Source: UBA6016 sp964568395
GTDB lineage: Bacteria; Campylobacterota; Campylobacteria; Campylobacterales; UBA6016
DNA length: 31,112 nucleotides
Reading direction: 5' to 3'
Assembly: GCA_964568395.1 (NCBI GenBank)
Contig: CAZMPN010000020.1
Coordinates: forward strand, 1 to 31,112
The position numbers and the translations under genes are program-made. Every line of letters begins with the position of its first letter. Positions within the stretch are counted from its first letter, which is position 1. The notes beneath the pieces are model-generated. The model was not told the DNA's origin. It worked only from the letters and a program-made list of their open reading frames with translations, and did not search any database. This document shows positions 23,617 through 31,112 of this stretch, one piece after another.

Positions 23617-24102
23617 ATGCAAAAAGAGCCTATGACGAAGTTCGGTTTTGACAAGATAGCAAAAGAACTTGAACAGCTAAAGACGGTAGAAAGAAATAAG
23701 ATAGCCGAAGAGATAGCCGAAGCCAGAAGCCACGGCGATTTATCCGAAAACGCCGAATACGACGCGGCAAAAGAGAAGCAGTCTCACCTTGAAAAAAGGA
23801 TAGCGCAGCTAAGCGATATGCTCTCCCGCGCCCAAGTGATAGACCCGTCCACGTTAAGACACGAAAGAGTATGTTTTGGCTCAACGGTCAAAGTGTGCGG
23901 GAACAAGGACGGAAAAGAGGTGTGCTATACGATAGTCGGCGCGATAGAGTCCAATCCGGGCAAGGGGCTCATCTCCTTCAACTCCCCGCTTTCAAAAGCG
24001 CTGCTCGGCAAAGAGGAAGGCGATACGCTCACCATAGAGCTTCCAGGCGGCGCGGACGAGTTTGAGATAGTAGAAGTATATTACGAAGAGATAAGCTTTT
24101 AA
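23617..24102 (+). CDS. greA: GreA, transcript cleavage factor
   Basis: A 161-residue protein that lets stalled RNA polymerase cut back its transcript and resume. The N-terminal coiled coil contains ARSHGDLSENAEYDAAKEKQ with the acidic tip residues (DLSENAEY), and the C-terminal FKBP-like domain begins near VIDPSTL and includes NPGKGLISFNSPLSKALLGK. The start MQKEPMTKFGF matches Campylobacter GreA, as I recall, and AAGGA lies about ten bases upstream. The dut ATG follows three bases after the stop. Confidence 0.95.
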   Translation: MQKEPMTKFGFDKIAKELEQLKTVERNKIAEEIAEARSHGDLSENAEYDAAKEKQSHLEKRIAQLSDMLSRAQVIDPSTLRHERVCFGSTVKVCGNKDGKEVCYTIVGAIESNPGKGLISFNSPLSKALLGKEEGDTLTIELPGGADEFEIVEVYYEEISF

Positions 24103-24105
24103 TAG

Positions 24106-24543
24106 ATGAAAAAACTGGACGTAAGAGTAAAAACGCTAAACCCTGACGCAGTAATACCGAAATACCAGACAAGCGAGGCGGCCGGATTCGATCTGCACTC
24201 AATTGACGAAAAGACAATCAAAGCCGGCGAGAGGGACGTAATCAAAACAGGCCTAGCGGTAGCCTTGCCAAGAGGATATGAGCTGCAAGTAAGGCCGCGT
24301 AGCGGCCTGGCCCTCAAAAACGGCATAACGGTACTAAACACCCCCGGAACCGTCGACAGCGACTACCGCGGGGAGCTGATGGTGATCCTCCTGAATACCT
24401 CAAAAGATGATTTTGCGATAAAAAAAGGGGATCGTATAGCCCAAGCCGTCATCAAAGAGATACTCCAAGCGGAGTTTACTATAGTCGATGAGCTGGACGA
24501 CACCGAGAGGGGCAGCGGCGGGTTCGGGAGTACGGGGAAATGA
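24106..24543 (+). CDS. dut: dUTP diphosphatase (trimeric dUTPase)
   Basis: A 145-residue enzyme that turns dUTP into dUMP and keeps uracil out of DNA. All five trimeric dUTPase motifs are visible: EAAGFDLHS, RPRSGLALKNGI, NTPGTVDSDYRGEL, GDRIAQAVI and the C-terminal RGSGGFGSTG arm. Many Campylobacter species instead carry the dimeric form. It starts three bases after greA and its stop overlaps the argC start (ATGA), so translation is likely coupled. Confidence 0.96.
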   Translation: MKKLDVRVKTLNPDAVIPKYQTSEAAGFDLHSIDEKTIKAGERDVIKTGLAVALPRGYELQVRPRSGLALKNGITVLNTPGTVDSDYRGELMVILLNTSKDDFAIKKGDRIAQAVIKEILQAEFTIVDELDDTERGSGGFGSTGK

Positions 24544-25547
24544 TAAGCGTAGGCATCATAGGCGTTAGCGGATACACCGGTCTAGAGCTCGTCAAAATGC
24601 TTATCTCCCATCCGAATTTCAAGCTGACGTACGCCGCAAATACGGAAGGCGGAACTACCATTTCAAAGCTGCACCCTTCGCTAGAGGGCGTAATAGATTT
24701 GCCGGTTGAAAAAGCCGACGCGAAAAGAGCGGCCGATCTTTGCGAGCTTGTATTTTTGGCGCTGCCCCACAAAGCCGCGATGGGCACGGCAAAAGAGCTC
24801 CTCTCTCTTGGCCTAAAAGTCGTGGATTTGTCGGCGGACTATAGAACCTCAAAAGAGTCGTACGAGGCGAACTACTGTCCGCATGAGGATATCGACAATT
24901 TATCGCACGCCGTCTACAGCATTCCCGAACTTCACGGCCAAATCGCCAAAGATGCGAGACTTATCGCAAATCCTGGCTGCCACGTAACGGCCACCCTTAT
25001 GGCGCTTGCGCCGTTCCTACCGCATATAGACCTATCCCAGCCCATATTCGTGGACTCGAAAACGGGCGTATCCGGCGCCGGGAAATCTCCGAGCGCGACT
25101 ACGCATTATGTGGCCGTAGATGAAAACATAAACCACTACAACATCATAAAGCATCGCCATGCGGCGGAGATAATGGAACACGCCTCAAAGCTGCTCGGGC
25201 AAAAAGTAGATGTTACGTTCGTGCCGACGCTCGTTCCTATGACCAGGGGAATGATGGCGACCGTTTTTGCGACGCTAAAAGACGACGTAGACCCTGCGTC
25301 GATCCTAAGAAAACAGTACGACAACAAACCGTTCGCCAGGGTCAGGGACGAGCTACCGCACACTAAAAACGTCAGCGGCACAAACTTTGCGGATCTGTAC
25401 GCCGCAAAAAACAAAAACGCGCTTGTTAGCGTCTGCGCGATAGACAACCTGATGAGAGGCGCAAGCTCACAGGCGTTAGCCAACGCAAATATAATGTTCG
25501 GGCTGCCGGAGGATACCGGAATACCGAAAATCGCATATGTCCCTTGA
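24540..25547 (+). CDS. argC: ArgC, N-acetyl-gamma-glutamyl-phosphate reductase
   Basis: A 335-residue NADPH-dependent enzyme for the third step of arginine synthesis. VGIIGVSGYTGLELVKML is the Rossmann loop and ANPGCHVTATL holds the catalytic Cys147; HRHAAEI carries the general-base histidine. It overlaps dut by four bases and the next gene by 11 bases, so it is within one transcription unit with functions unrelated to arginine. No other arg gene lies in the window. Confidence 0.95.
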   Translation: MISVGIIGVSGYTGLELVKMLISHPNFKLTYAANTEGGTTISKLHPSLEGVIDLPVEKADAKRAADLCELVFLALPHKAAMGTAKELLSLGLKVVDLSADYRTSKESYEANYCPHEDIDNLSHAVYSIPELHGQIAKDARLIANPGCHVTATLMALAPFLPHIDLSQPIFVDSKTGVSGAGKSPSATTHYVAVDENINHYNIIKHRHAAEIMEHASKLLGQKVDVTFVPTLVPMTRGMMATVFATLKDDVDPASILRKQYDNKPFARVRDELPHTKNVSGTNFADLYAAKNKNALVSVCAIDNLMRGASSQALANANIMFGLPEDTGIPKIAYVP

Positions 25548-26280
25548 GCTAAAAGAGGGCGCCCTATTTCTAACAGATGCCCACTACCCAAGACACAAAG
25601 AGGAGCTTCTCGCTCTTTTTGACGCTTTTTTACTCTCTCCGCCGCCGCAGCTTTTTTTGCTCGGCGACATATTCGAGTTTCTAAGCGCCCCCCTTCCCTA
25701 CTCCATCCTTTACAATAAAGAGCTGGTAGAAAAAATAAATCTTCTCTCCAAAAAAACGGAGATACTATACCTAGAGGGCAACCACGACTTTCTGATAGCG
25801 GATATTTTCCCGAACTCAAAAATATTTCCGATAGAGGCTCAGCCTGTCAAACTTTTATTTGAAGACAAGACGATAGGCGTTATGCACGGCGACAAGTTCG
25901 AGAGGCTAAGATACAGGGCATACGCCAAAATAATCAGAAATAGTTTCATGATTAGGTTTTTGAGGTTTTTGACACTCGATATAAACGGCAGATTTGCCAA
26001 GAAGCTGTACGGGGCGCTTCTGAAAAAGAATCTCTGCAGGGATTTCCCCGGCTTTGAAGAAAAAAAACTATCGATCTTGCCGCTTTACGACCTGAGCGGA
26101 ATAGATATATTAGTAGAAGGACACTATCACCGCAGGGTATCGCTTTCGTATAACGGTTTAAATTACGAAGCTCTTTCAGCTTTTGCGTGCAATAAAAGTT
26201 TTTTTAAAGTAGAATCCCAAAACAATGATATCCGCTTTGTAGAAATGAGTTTAGGAGCTTTTCAAAATGAACAAGCCTGA
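25537..26280 (+). CDS. lpxH: LpxH-like metallophosphoesterase (UDP-2,3-diacylglucosamine diphosphatase)
   Basis: A 247-residue calcineurin-fold phosphoesterase. DAHYP (Asp14, His16), GDIFEF, GNHDF, MHGDKFE and GHYHR supply the metal ligands in LpxH order. LpxH makes lipid X, the substrate of LpxB, which lies upstream in the same stretch. The N-terminus (MSLELKEGALFLTDAHYP) and the helix-rich insert near 125-165 fit LpxH relatives of the phylum. A general metallophosphoesterase remains possible. It overlaps argC by 11 bases and cheV by 14. Confidence 0.78.
   Translation: MSLELKEGALFLTDAHYPRHKEELLALFDAFLLSPPPQLFLLGDIFEFLSAPLPYSILYNKELVEKINLLSKKTEILYLEGNHDFLIADIFPNSKIFPIEAQPVKLLFEDKTIGVMHGDKFERLRYRAYAKIIRNSFMIRFLRFLTLDINGRFAKKLYGALLKKNLCRDFPGFEEKKLSILPLYDLSGIDILVEGHYHRRVSLSYNGLNYEALSAFACNKSFFKVESQNNDIRFVEMSLGAFQNEQA
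26210..26215 (+). promoter_or_regulatory. Possible internal promoter for the chemotaxis genes
   Basis: TAGAAT preceded by GTTTTTTTAAAG, inside the 3' end of the lpxH-like gene and 51 bases before cheV. It could give cheV-cheA-cheW separate expression from the metabolic genes upstream. Confidence 0.35.
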
Positions 26281-27211
26281 TAATATACTGCAGGTCGGCT
26301 CCAATGAGATGGAGCTTGTAGATTTTAGAATCTATAAAGAAGAAGACAACGAAGTTTACGAAGGTATTTACGGGGTAAACGTGGCGAAGGTAAGGGAGAT
26401 TATTAATATCCCGAAACTAACCGAGCTTCCGGGCTCCCCTGAATACGTAGACGGCATATTCGACCTTAGGGGCGTAGTGATTCCCGTCGTAAACCTTGCC
26501 AAATGGATGAACATAAAGACGCCGGAAAACAAAAATATAAAACCGCGCGTAATAATCACGGAATTCAACAACGTCCTGATAGGCTTTGTCGTCCACGAAG
26601 CAAAAAGAATCAGAAGAATAAACTGGAAAGACATAGAACCGGCAAGCTTTAGCATGAAAAGCGGCGGGGCGATGGACAAAACCAAAATCACAGGCGTAAC
26701 AAAGATAGAAAACGACGACGTTCTCCTGATACTTGACCTTGAAGCGATAGTGGAGGAGCTAGGGCTATTTACGGCGGACACGGAAGTGCTGGATAAGCTT
26801 GAAAAATACTCCGGACTGGCGCTGATACTAGACGACAGCCAAACCGCCAGGAAAATAGTCAAAGAAGGCATGACCAAAATGGGCTTTACCGTGGTAGAGG
26901 CAAAAGACGGCGAAGACGGCCTGACAAAACTAAACGACCTGTACGAGCAGTACGGCGATTCGCTAAAAGATATGCTGAAAATAATAGTTTCGGATGTCGA
27001 AATGCCGAGAATGGACGGTTTCCATTTCGCATCCAGGGTAAAACAAGACGAAAGATTTAAGAGCATTCCGGTGATCTTCAACTCTTCAATAAGCGATGCA
27101 TTCTCTGACCTTAGAGGTGCGGCGGCAGGCGGTGAGGCGTATTTGGTCAAATTCGACGCGAATAAGTTTCACGACGAGATATCTAGAGTATTAAAAGCAC
27201 ATCTGGGCTAA
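26267..27211 (+). CDS. cheV: CheV, chemotaxis coupling protein with receiver domain
   Basis: A 314-residue protein: CheW-like domain at about 15-170 (VNVAKVREIINIPKLTELPG, FDLRGVVIPVVNLAKW) and a receiver domain from about 184. LILDDSQ holds the acidic pair, SDVEMPRMDG gives phosphorylation site Asp243, and the conserved lysine is in YLVKFD, where the usual Pro after Lys is replaced by Phe. CheV couples receptors to CheA and its receiver may drain phosphate for adaptation. TTAGGAG precedes the ATG. Followed 21 bases later by cheA. Confidence 0.94.
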   Translation: MNKPDNILQVGSNEMELVDFRIYKEEDNEVYEGIYGVNVAKVREIINIPKLTELPGSPEYVDGIFDLRGVVIPVVNLAKWMNIKTPENKNIKPRVIITEFNNVLIGFVVHEAKRIRRINWKDIEPASFSMKSGGAMDKTKITGVTKIENDDVLLILDLEAIVEELGLFTADTEVLDKLEKYSGLALILDDSQTARKIVKEGMTKMGFTVVEAKDGEDGLTKLNDLYEQYGDSLKDMLKIIVSDVEMPRMDGFHFASRVKQDERFKSIPVIFNSSISDAFSDLRGAAAGGEAYLVKFDANKFHDEISRVLKAHLG

Positions 27212-27232
27212 CGGGGAAAGGAGAAGTTAAAA

Positions 27233-29620
27233 ATGGATGAATTACAAGAAATACTTCAAGACTTTTTGATAGAAGCTTTTGAAATGATCGAACAGCTCGA
27301 CCAGGATTTGGTGGAGCTGGAACAAAGGCCTGAAGACCTTGACCTGTTGAACAGAATATTTAGGGTTGCGCATACGATAAAGGGCTCCTCTTCGTTTCTA
27401 AACTTTGACGTTCTGACGAAACTTACGCACCATATGGAAGACGTACTCAACAAAGCTAGGCACGGCGAACTAAAAATAACGCCTGAAATAATGGACATAG
27501 TACTCGCATCCATCGACCAGATGAAAGCTCTTTTGTATAGCATCAGGGACACGGGCTCCGACGCTGCGTCAGGAATCAACATCGAGCCGACGGTCGCCAG
27601 GCTTGACGCCGCATCTTCCGGTAAAGCGATAGAAGCCGCCGCGCCTGCGGAGGTAAAAGCGGAAGAGCCGGCGCCTGCCGAAAACGAGCCAGACTATGCC
27701 AATATGTCCGCCGAAGAGGTCGAGCAAGAGATAGAGAGGCTTCTAAAACAAAGACAGGAAGAAGACGAAAGAAGAAGACAGGAAAAGAAGGCAAAAGGCG
27801 AAACATCCCCTGCTATAGAAGCTCCGCAAGAGATTGACGACGAAGCCCCAAAAGCGGAAGAGCCAAAACCTGCCGCGCAACCTGCTCCGACGCCTGCGCC
27901 AAAACCTGCGACTCCGGCGCCTGCGGCGGCGGCAAACTCCGCTCCTGCGGCCGGCGGCGAAGGCGGTGGTTCCGCAATCGAACAGACGATCAGGGTCGAT
28001 GTAAACAGGCTTGACCACCTAATGAACCTTATAGGCGAGCTGGTTCTAGGCAAAAACAGGCTAATCAAAATCTACAACGACGTTGAAGAGAGATATGAGG
28101 GCGAGCAGTTCCTAGACGAGCTAAACCAAGTCGTTTCATCCGTATCTACGGTTACGACGGACCTTCAGATAGCGGTTATGAAAACAAGGATGCTTCCAAT
28201 CGGCAGGGTGTTCAACAGATTCCCTAGAATGATAAGAGACCTCTCCAGAGAGCTAAACAAAAAAGTAGAGCTCGTAATGAGCGGCGAAGAGACGGAACTT
28301 GACAAATCAATCGTCGAAGAAATAGGCGATCCGCTGGTACACATCATCAGAAACTCCGCCGACCACGGCGTAGAGATGCCTGACGTGAGGGTAGCCGCCG
28401 GCAAGTCTGAAACCGGTACGGTAGAGCTAAAAGCATATCACGAAGGCAACTCGATAGTTATCGAAATAACGGACGACGGCAAAGGCCTTGATCCGCTGAT
28501 GCTAAAAAGCAAAGCGGTCGAAAAGGGCGTTATCAGCGAAAAAGAAGCCGATGCGATGACCGACAAAGAAGCGTTCGGCCTTATCTTCAAACCAGGCTTC
28601 TCTACCGCTGCGAAAATCACAAACGTTTCGGGCAGAGGCGTCGGTATGGACGTCGTCAAGACTAACATCGAAAAGCTAAACGGTATCATCGAGGTCGATA
28701 GCTCCGTTGGCAAAGGTACGACGATAAAGCTAAAAATCCCCCTAACGCTGGCGATTATCCAAGCGCTGCTGGTAGGCGTACAAGAAGAGTTCTTCGCAAT
28801 TCCTCTTTCAAGCGTCCTTGAAACGGTCAGAATTACTCAAGACGATATATTCCTGGTAGAGGGCAAAAGCGTACTACGCCTAAGAAACGAGGTGCTCAGT
28901 CTCGTAAAACTATCCGATATATTCGGCATAGAAAACACGATGGAAGAGAACGAAAACCTATACGTCGTAATCATCGGCCTTGCGGACGCAAAAATAGGCG
29001 TCGTAATCGATAGGCTTGTAGGTCAGGAGGAGATTGTTATCAAATCTCTGGGCTACTACCTAAAAGGTGTGGACGGTATAGCCGGAGCCACTATCAGGGG
29101 CGACGGTAGGGTTACCTTGATTGCCGACGTCGCGGCTTTGATGCAGATGGCAAAAACGGCGCATAAAAAAGTCGATACCAGCAAAAAAGGAGCGGCGATA
29201 GCACAGCAGGCGGCAGCCAAAAAGACGGAGGCCGCAGACTACAAAGTACTGATAGTCGACGACAGCAAGACGGATAGATCGATCATGAAAAACTCCATCA
29301 AGCCGCTAGGAGTTACGGTGCTAGAGGCCGCCGACGGCGTAGAGGCACTAAACATGATAAAAAATAGCGACCATCCGTTCGATGCATGCCTCATAGATAT
29401 CGAGATGCCGAAAATGGACGGATACACGCTGGCGAGCGAAATCAGGAAATACAACAAATATAGGAACATGCCGCTAATCGCCGTTACCAGCCGAACAGGC
29501 AAAACGGATAGAATGAGGGGCGTAGAGGTAGGAATGGTAGAGTACATCACCAAGCCGTATTCGCCTGACTATTTGATGAACGTTGTAAAAAGACACATTA
29601 ACCTAACGGTGGAGGGCTGA
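27233..29620 (+). CDS. cheA: CheA histidine kinase with C-terminal receiver domain
   Basis: A 795-residue chemotaxis kinase. The phosphotransfer domain has His47 in RVAHTIKGSSSF. An Ala/Pro/Glu-rich linker (about 125-245) follows with no clear CheY-binding P2 domain. Then come the dimerisation helices (about 248-315, HLMNLIGELVLGKN), the ATPase domain (about 360-500; NSADHGVEMPD, DDGKGLDP, GRGVGMDVVKTN), a CheW-like domain (about 505-640) and a receiver domain (667-795, Asp722 in LIDIEMPKMDG). A kinase fused to a receiver is usual in Campylobacterota. GGAG precedes the ATG; cheW follows one base after the stop. Confidence 0.96.
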   Translation: MDELQEILQDFLIEAFEMIEQLDQDLVELEQRPEDLDLLNRIFRVAHTIKGSSSFLNFDVLTKLTHHMEDVLNKARHGELKITPEIMDIVLASIDQMKALLYSIRDTGSDAASGINIEPTVARLDAASSGKAIEAAAPAEVKAEEPAPAENEPDYANMSAEEVEQEIERLLKQRQEEDERRRQEKKAKGETSPAIEAPQEIDDEAPKAEEPKPAAQPAPTPAPKPATPAPAAAANSAPAAGGEGGGSAIEQTIRVDVNRLDHLMNLIGELVLGKNRLIKIYNDVEERYEGEQFLDELNQVVSSVSTVTTDLQIAVMKTRMLPIGRVFNRFPRMIRDLSRELNKKVELVMSGEETELDKSIVEEIGDPLVHIIRNSADHGVEMPDVRVAAGKSETGTVELKAYHEGNSIVIEITDDGKGLDPLMLKSKAVEKGVISEKEADAMTDKEAFGLIFKPGFSTAAKITNVSGRGVGMDVVKTNIEKLNGIIEVDSSVGKGTTIKLKIPLTLAIIQALLVGVQEEFFAIPLSSVLETVRITQDDIFLVEGKSVLRLRNEVLSLVKLSDIFGIENTMEENENLYVVIIGLADAKIGVVIDRLVGQEEIVIKSLGYYLKGVDGIAGATIRGDGRVTLIADVAALMQMAKTAHKKVDTSKKGAAIAQQAAAKKTEAADYKVLIVDDSKTDRSIMKNSIKPLGVTVLEAADGVEALNMIKNSDHPFDACLIDIEMPKMDGYTLASEIRKYNKYRNMPLIAVTSRTGKTDRMRGVEVGMVEYITKPYSPDYLMNVVKRHINLTVEG

Positions 29621-29621
29621 G

Positions 29622-30116
29622 ATGAGTGATAAACTTCAAGACGTAATAAAAAAACAGCAAAAACAAAAAGTCCAACCGCTAAAAAAAGACGAGGATACGC
29701 TCCAAGTAGTAGGCTTTAACGTGGGTGACGAAGAGTTTGCGGTCTCTATTCTCAACATACAAGAGATAATAAAACCGATAGACTATACAAGAGTGCCGGG
29801 AACGCCGCAATACGTACTAGGCGTATTCAACCTAAGAGGCAACGTATTGCCGCTTATCAGCCTTAGGCTGAAATTCGGCCTTCCTTTTGCGAGATATACG
29901 GAAGATACCAGATTTATCGTCGTAAAAAACGGCACGCAAACGGTCGGTTTCGTAATAGACAAGCTAACCCAAGCGTTTATCCTGAAGGAATCCGAGATAG
30001 ACCATACGCTCGATATGCAAAGCGAACAAGAAGGGCTGATCTACGGTATCGGAAAAAGGGAAGACAGGATTATTACAATCCTAAAAGCGGAAGGGCTTCT
30101 TAAAAGAGAGTTTTAA
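29622..30116 (+). CDS. cheW: CheW, chemotaxis adaptor
   Basis: A 164-residue single CheW domain that bridges receptors and CheA. FNVGDEEFAVSILNIQEIIKP, RVPGTPQYVLGVFNLRGNVLPLISLR and IDKLTQAF are the family signatures. A lysine-rich N-terminal extension of about 25 residues (KKQQKQKVQPLKKDED) precedes the domain. The three che genes are contiguous, in the same order as in Campylobacter. No receptor, cheY or flagellar gene lies in the window. Confidence 0.96.
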   Translation: MSDKLQDVIKKQQKQKVQPLKKDEDTLQVVGFNVGDEEFAVSILNIQEIIKPIDYTRVPGTPQYVLGVFNLRGNVLPLISLRLKFGLPFARYTEDTRFIVVKNGTQTVGFVIDKLTQAFILKESEIDHTLDMQSEQEGLIYGIGKREDRIITILKAEGLLKREF

Positions 30117-30121
30117 GACGT

Positions 30122-30138
30122 AGCGGGGCTTTCCCGCT
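30122..30138. terminator. Possible bidirectional terminator between cheW and the metF-like gene
   Basis: Perfect 6-base stem AGCGGG / CCCGCT with a five-base loop, directly after the cheW stop and touching the metF-like stop. It lacks a strong T-run on either side, so its strength is uncertain. Confidence 0.45.
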
Positions 30139-31046
30139 TAGTCTAAGAGCTCGTCCAGCATCGAAAACTTATTTGCGCACATGAGATGGATTCTAGGATT
30201 TATCTTTTGCACTTTTTTATAAATCCCCCTGGAAAGCTCCATCCCGACCTTATACTCCTCATCCGGCGAAATCTTTGAAGCCTTGACAAGCGCGTCTATA
30301 AAACTCTCAGGCACATATATACCAGGAACATGCGAATACAAAAACTGCGCGGTCTTTAGGCTAACTATCGGGAATACTCCGAATATCAGCTTTGCGTTTC
30401 TTCTCTCGTCGCCAAAACCGGCTTTGGCCTCGTCGAACATCTCAAGCAGCTTTGTCGCTATCTCTTCGTCGAATACCGGCTGGCTGATAATGCCGCAGCT
30501 GTAATTCTCTATCTTTTTGTGCAGCTTTTTCTTGATATTGGAAAAGCTTTTTGCGTAAGAGTTCGTAACGCTAAAGGCATACATCTGTTCAGGTTTCGGA
30601 TTTATCGCCTTGCCTGCAAAGTCCACGCCCTCGTTAAAAAGTCTGACGGCGTGCAAAAGCTGCGTACTATCGCACTCAAATACGCCTTTGACGTTCGGCT
30701 GATCCGAGAGTCTCGCCGGATCTCCGGTCAGAGCGAGGACGGCCCGCACCCCGAAGTCGTTTAGCCCGAGAAGCTCCGATTGCATCGCAAGCTTGTTCTT
30801 GTCCCTCATCGATACGGTACAGATGACAGGTTTTTTTAGCTCGTTTTGGGCTTTTACGGAAGCTAGTATCGCCGAGTATTTCAGTTTTGCCAGCGGATTG
30901 TCCGTTATCGTTACTCCGTCGATTTTGGAGAGCGTTTTGATGCTCTTTACGCTATCCAAAGTCTTTGAAAAATCCGGGGATTTTGGCGGCGTAATTTCTA
31001 GCGTCAAAAACGAAGAGTCAAGCTTCTTGACAAGCGCGTCCGTCAT
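30138..31046 (-). CDS. metF: Methylenetetrahydrofolate reductase-like protein
   Basis: A 302-residue flavoprotein of the MetF family, which reduces 5,10-methylene-THF to 5-methyl-THF for methionine synthesis. LEITPPK near the N-terminus holds the catalytic Glu17, DGVTITDNP follows, ALTGDPARLSDQP is the flavin region, and FECDSTQLLHAVRLFNEG plus the SQPVFDEE strand are family features. AAGG lies six bases before the ATG. The divergence from enterobacterial MetF leaves room for a paralogue with another folate role. Convergent with cheW. Confidence 0.78.
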   Translation of the reverse strand: MTDALVKKLDSSFLTLEITPPKSPDFSKTLDSVKSIKTLSKIDGVTITDNPLAKLKYSAILASVKAQNELKKPVICTVSMRDKNKLAMQSELLGLNDFGVRAVLALTGDPARLSDQPNVKGVFECDSTQLLHAVRLFNEGVDFAGKAINPKPEQMYAFSVTNSYAKSFSNIKKKLHKKIENYSCGIISQPVFDEEIATKLLEMFDEAKAGFGDERRNAKLIFGVFPIVSLKTAQFLYSHVPGIYVPESFIDALVKASKISPDEEYKVGMELSRGIYKKVQKINPRIHLMCANKFSMLDELLD

Positions 31047-31112
31047 AAAATGCCTTTTTAATTTGGATTTTAAAATAAAAGTCCTAAAAGGCTAAAATAC
31101 CCGAAAACATTT
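31047..31112 (-). promoter_or_regulatory. AT-rich upstream region of the metF-like gene
   Basis: Sixty-six AT-rich bases on the minus strand, with TAAAAT preceded by TTTATTT about 30 bases before the ATG as the best -10 candidate. The region is cut by the window edge. Confidence 0.3.

Noticed and set aside
25136..25819. Open frame of 227 codons opposite argC and the lpxH-like gene
   Set aside because: It crosses two clear coding sequences, has no recognisable domain and no start signals.
26368..27150. Long open frame opposite cheV (260 codons, minus strand)
   Set aside because: It is Ser/Phe/Thr-rich with no family motif, lacks a ribosome site and lies wholly antisense to a well-supported CheV gene; codon bias of the real gene explains it.

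Overview
The window looks like chromosomal DNA from a sulfur-oxidising member of the Campylobacterota (Epsilonproteobacteria). The evidence is SoxX/SoxY/SoxZ plus a TsdA-type cytochrome, a CheA with a C-terminal receiver domain next to CheV and CheW, the gene neighbourhood lpxB...greA...lpxH-like...cheV-cheA-cheW, -10 boxes of the TATAAT type behind T-rich stretches, and heavy use of ATA and AGA/AGG codons. Most genes sampled by eye run near 50% G+C. I cannot assign a genus. No rRNA, tRNA, CRISPR array or insertion sequence was seen, and no gene-free stretch exceeds about 215 bases.

Region 1 (1-4471, minus strand) handles sulfur compounds. A tsdA - OprD-like porin - secreted rhodanese operon is followed by soxX-soxY-soxZ, which runs off the left edge. 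Region 2 (4661-10357) holds two converging APC-superfamily amino-acid permeases. The second is the last gene of a compact operon: periplasmic Cache sensor without output domain, OmpR-type regulator, histidine kinase, permease. Region 3 (10436-15352, plus strand) is the envelope assembly pair tamA-tamB followed by a 43-residue Cys-containing membrane peptide.

Region 4 (15349-18823, minus strand) is an overlapping operon: surE, tcdA, amrS, aldo/keto reductase. Region 5 (18865-20250) is a small accessory insert: an AT-rich gene with a PD-(D/E)xK nuclease signature, divergent from a Phd/YefM-RelE toxin-antitoxin pair whose toxin stop overlaps the lpxB start. Region 6 (20247-30116) carries lpxB, a convergent Sel1-repeat protein, a Gfo/Idh/MocA oxidoreductase, then a plus-strand run greA-dut-argC-lpxH-like-cheV-cheA-cheW with short gaps or overlaps. 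A metF-like gene (30138-31046, minus) closes the window.

The best candidates for something under-described are the four-gene Cache/regulator/kinase/permease operon, which reads like a split-sensor nutrient-response module, and the nuclease plus toxin-antitoxin insert that is translationally joined to an essential lipid A gene. Both interpretations are inferences from gene content and layout.
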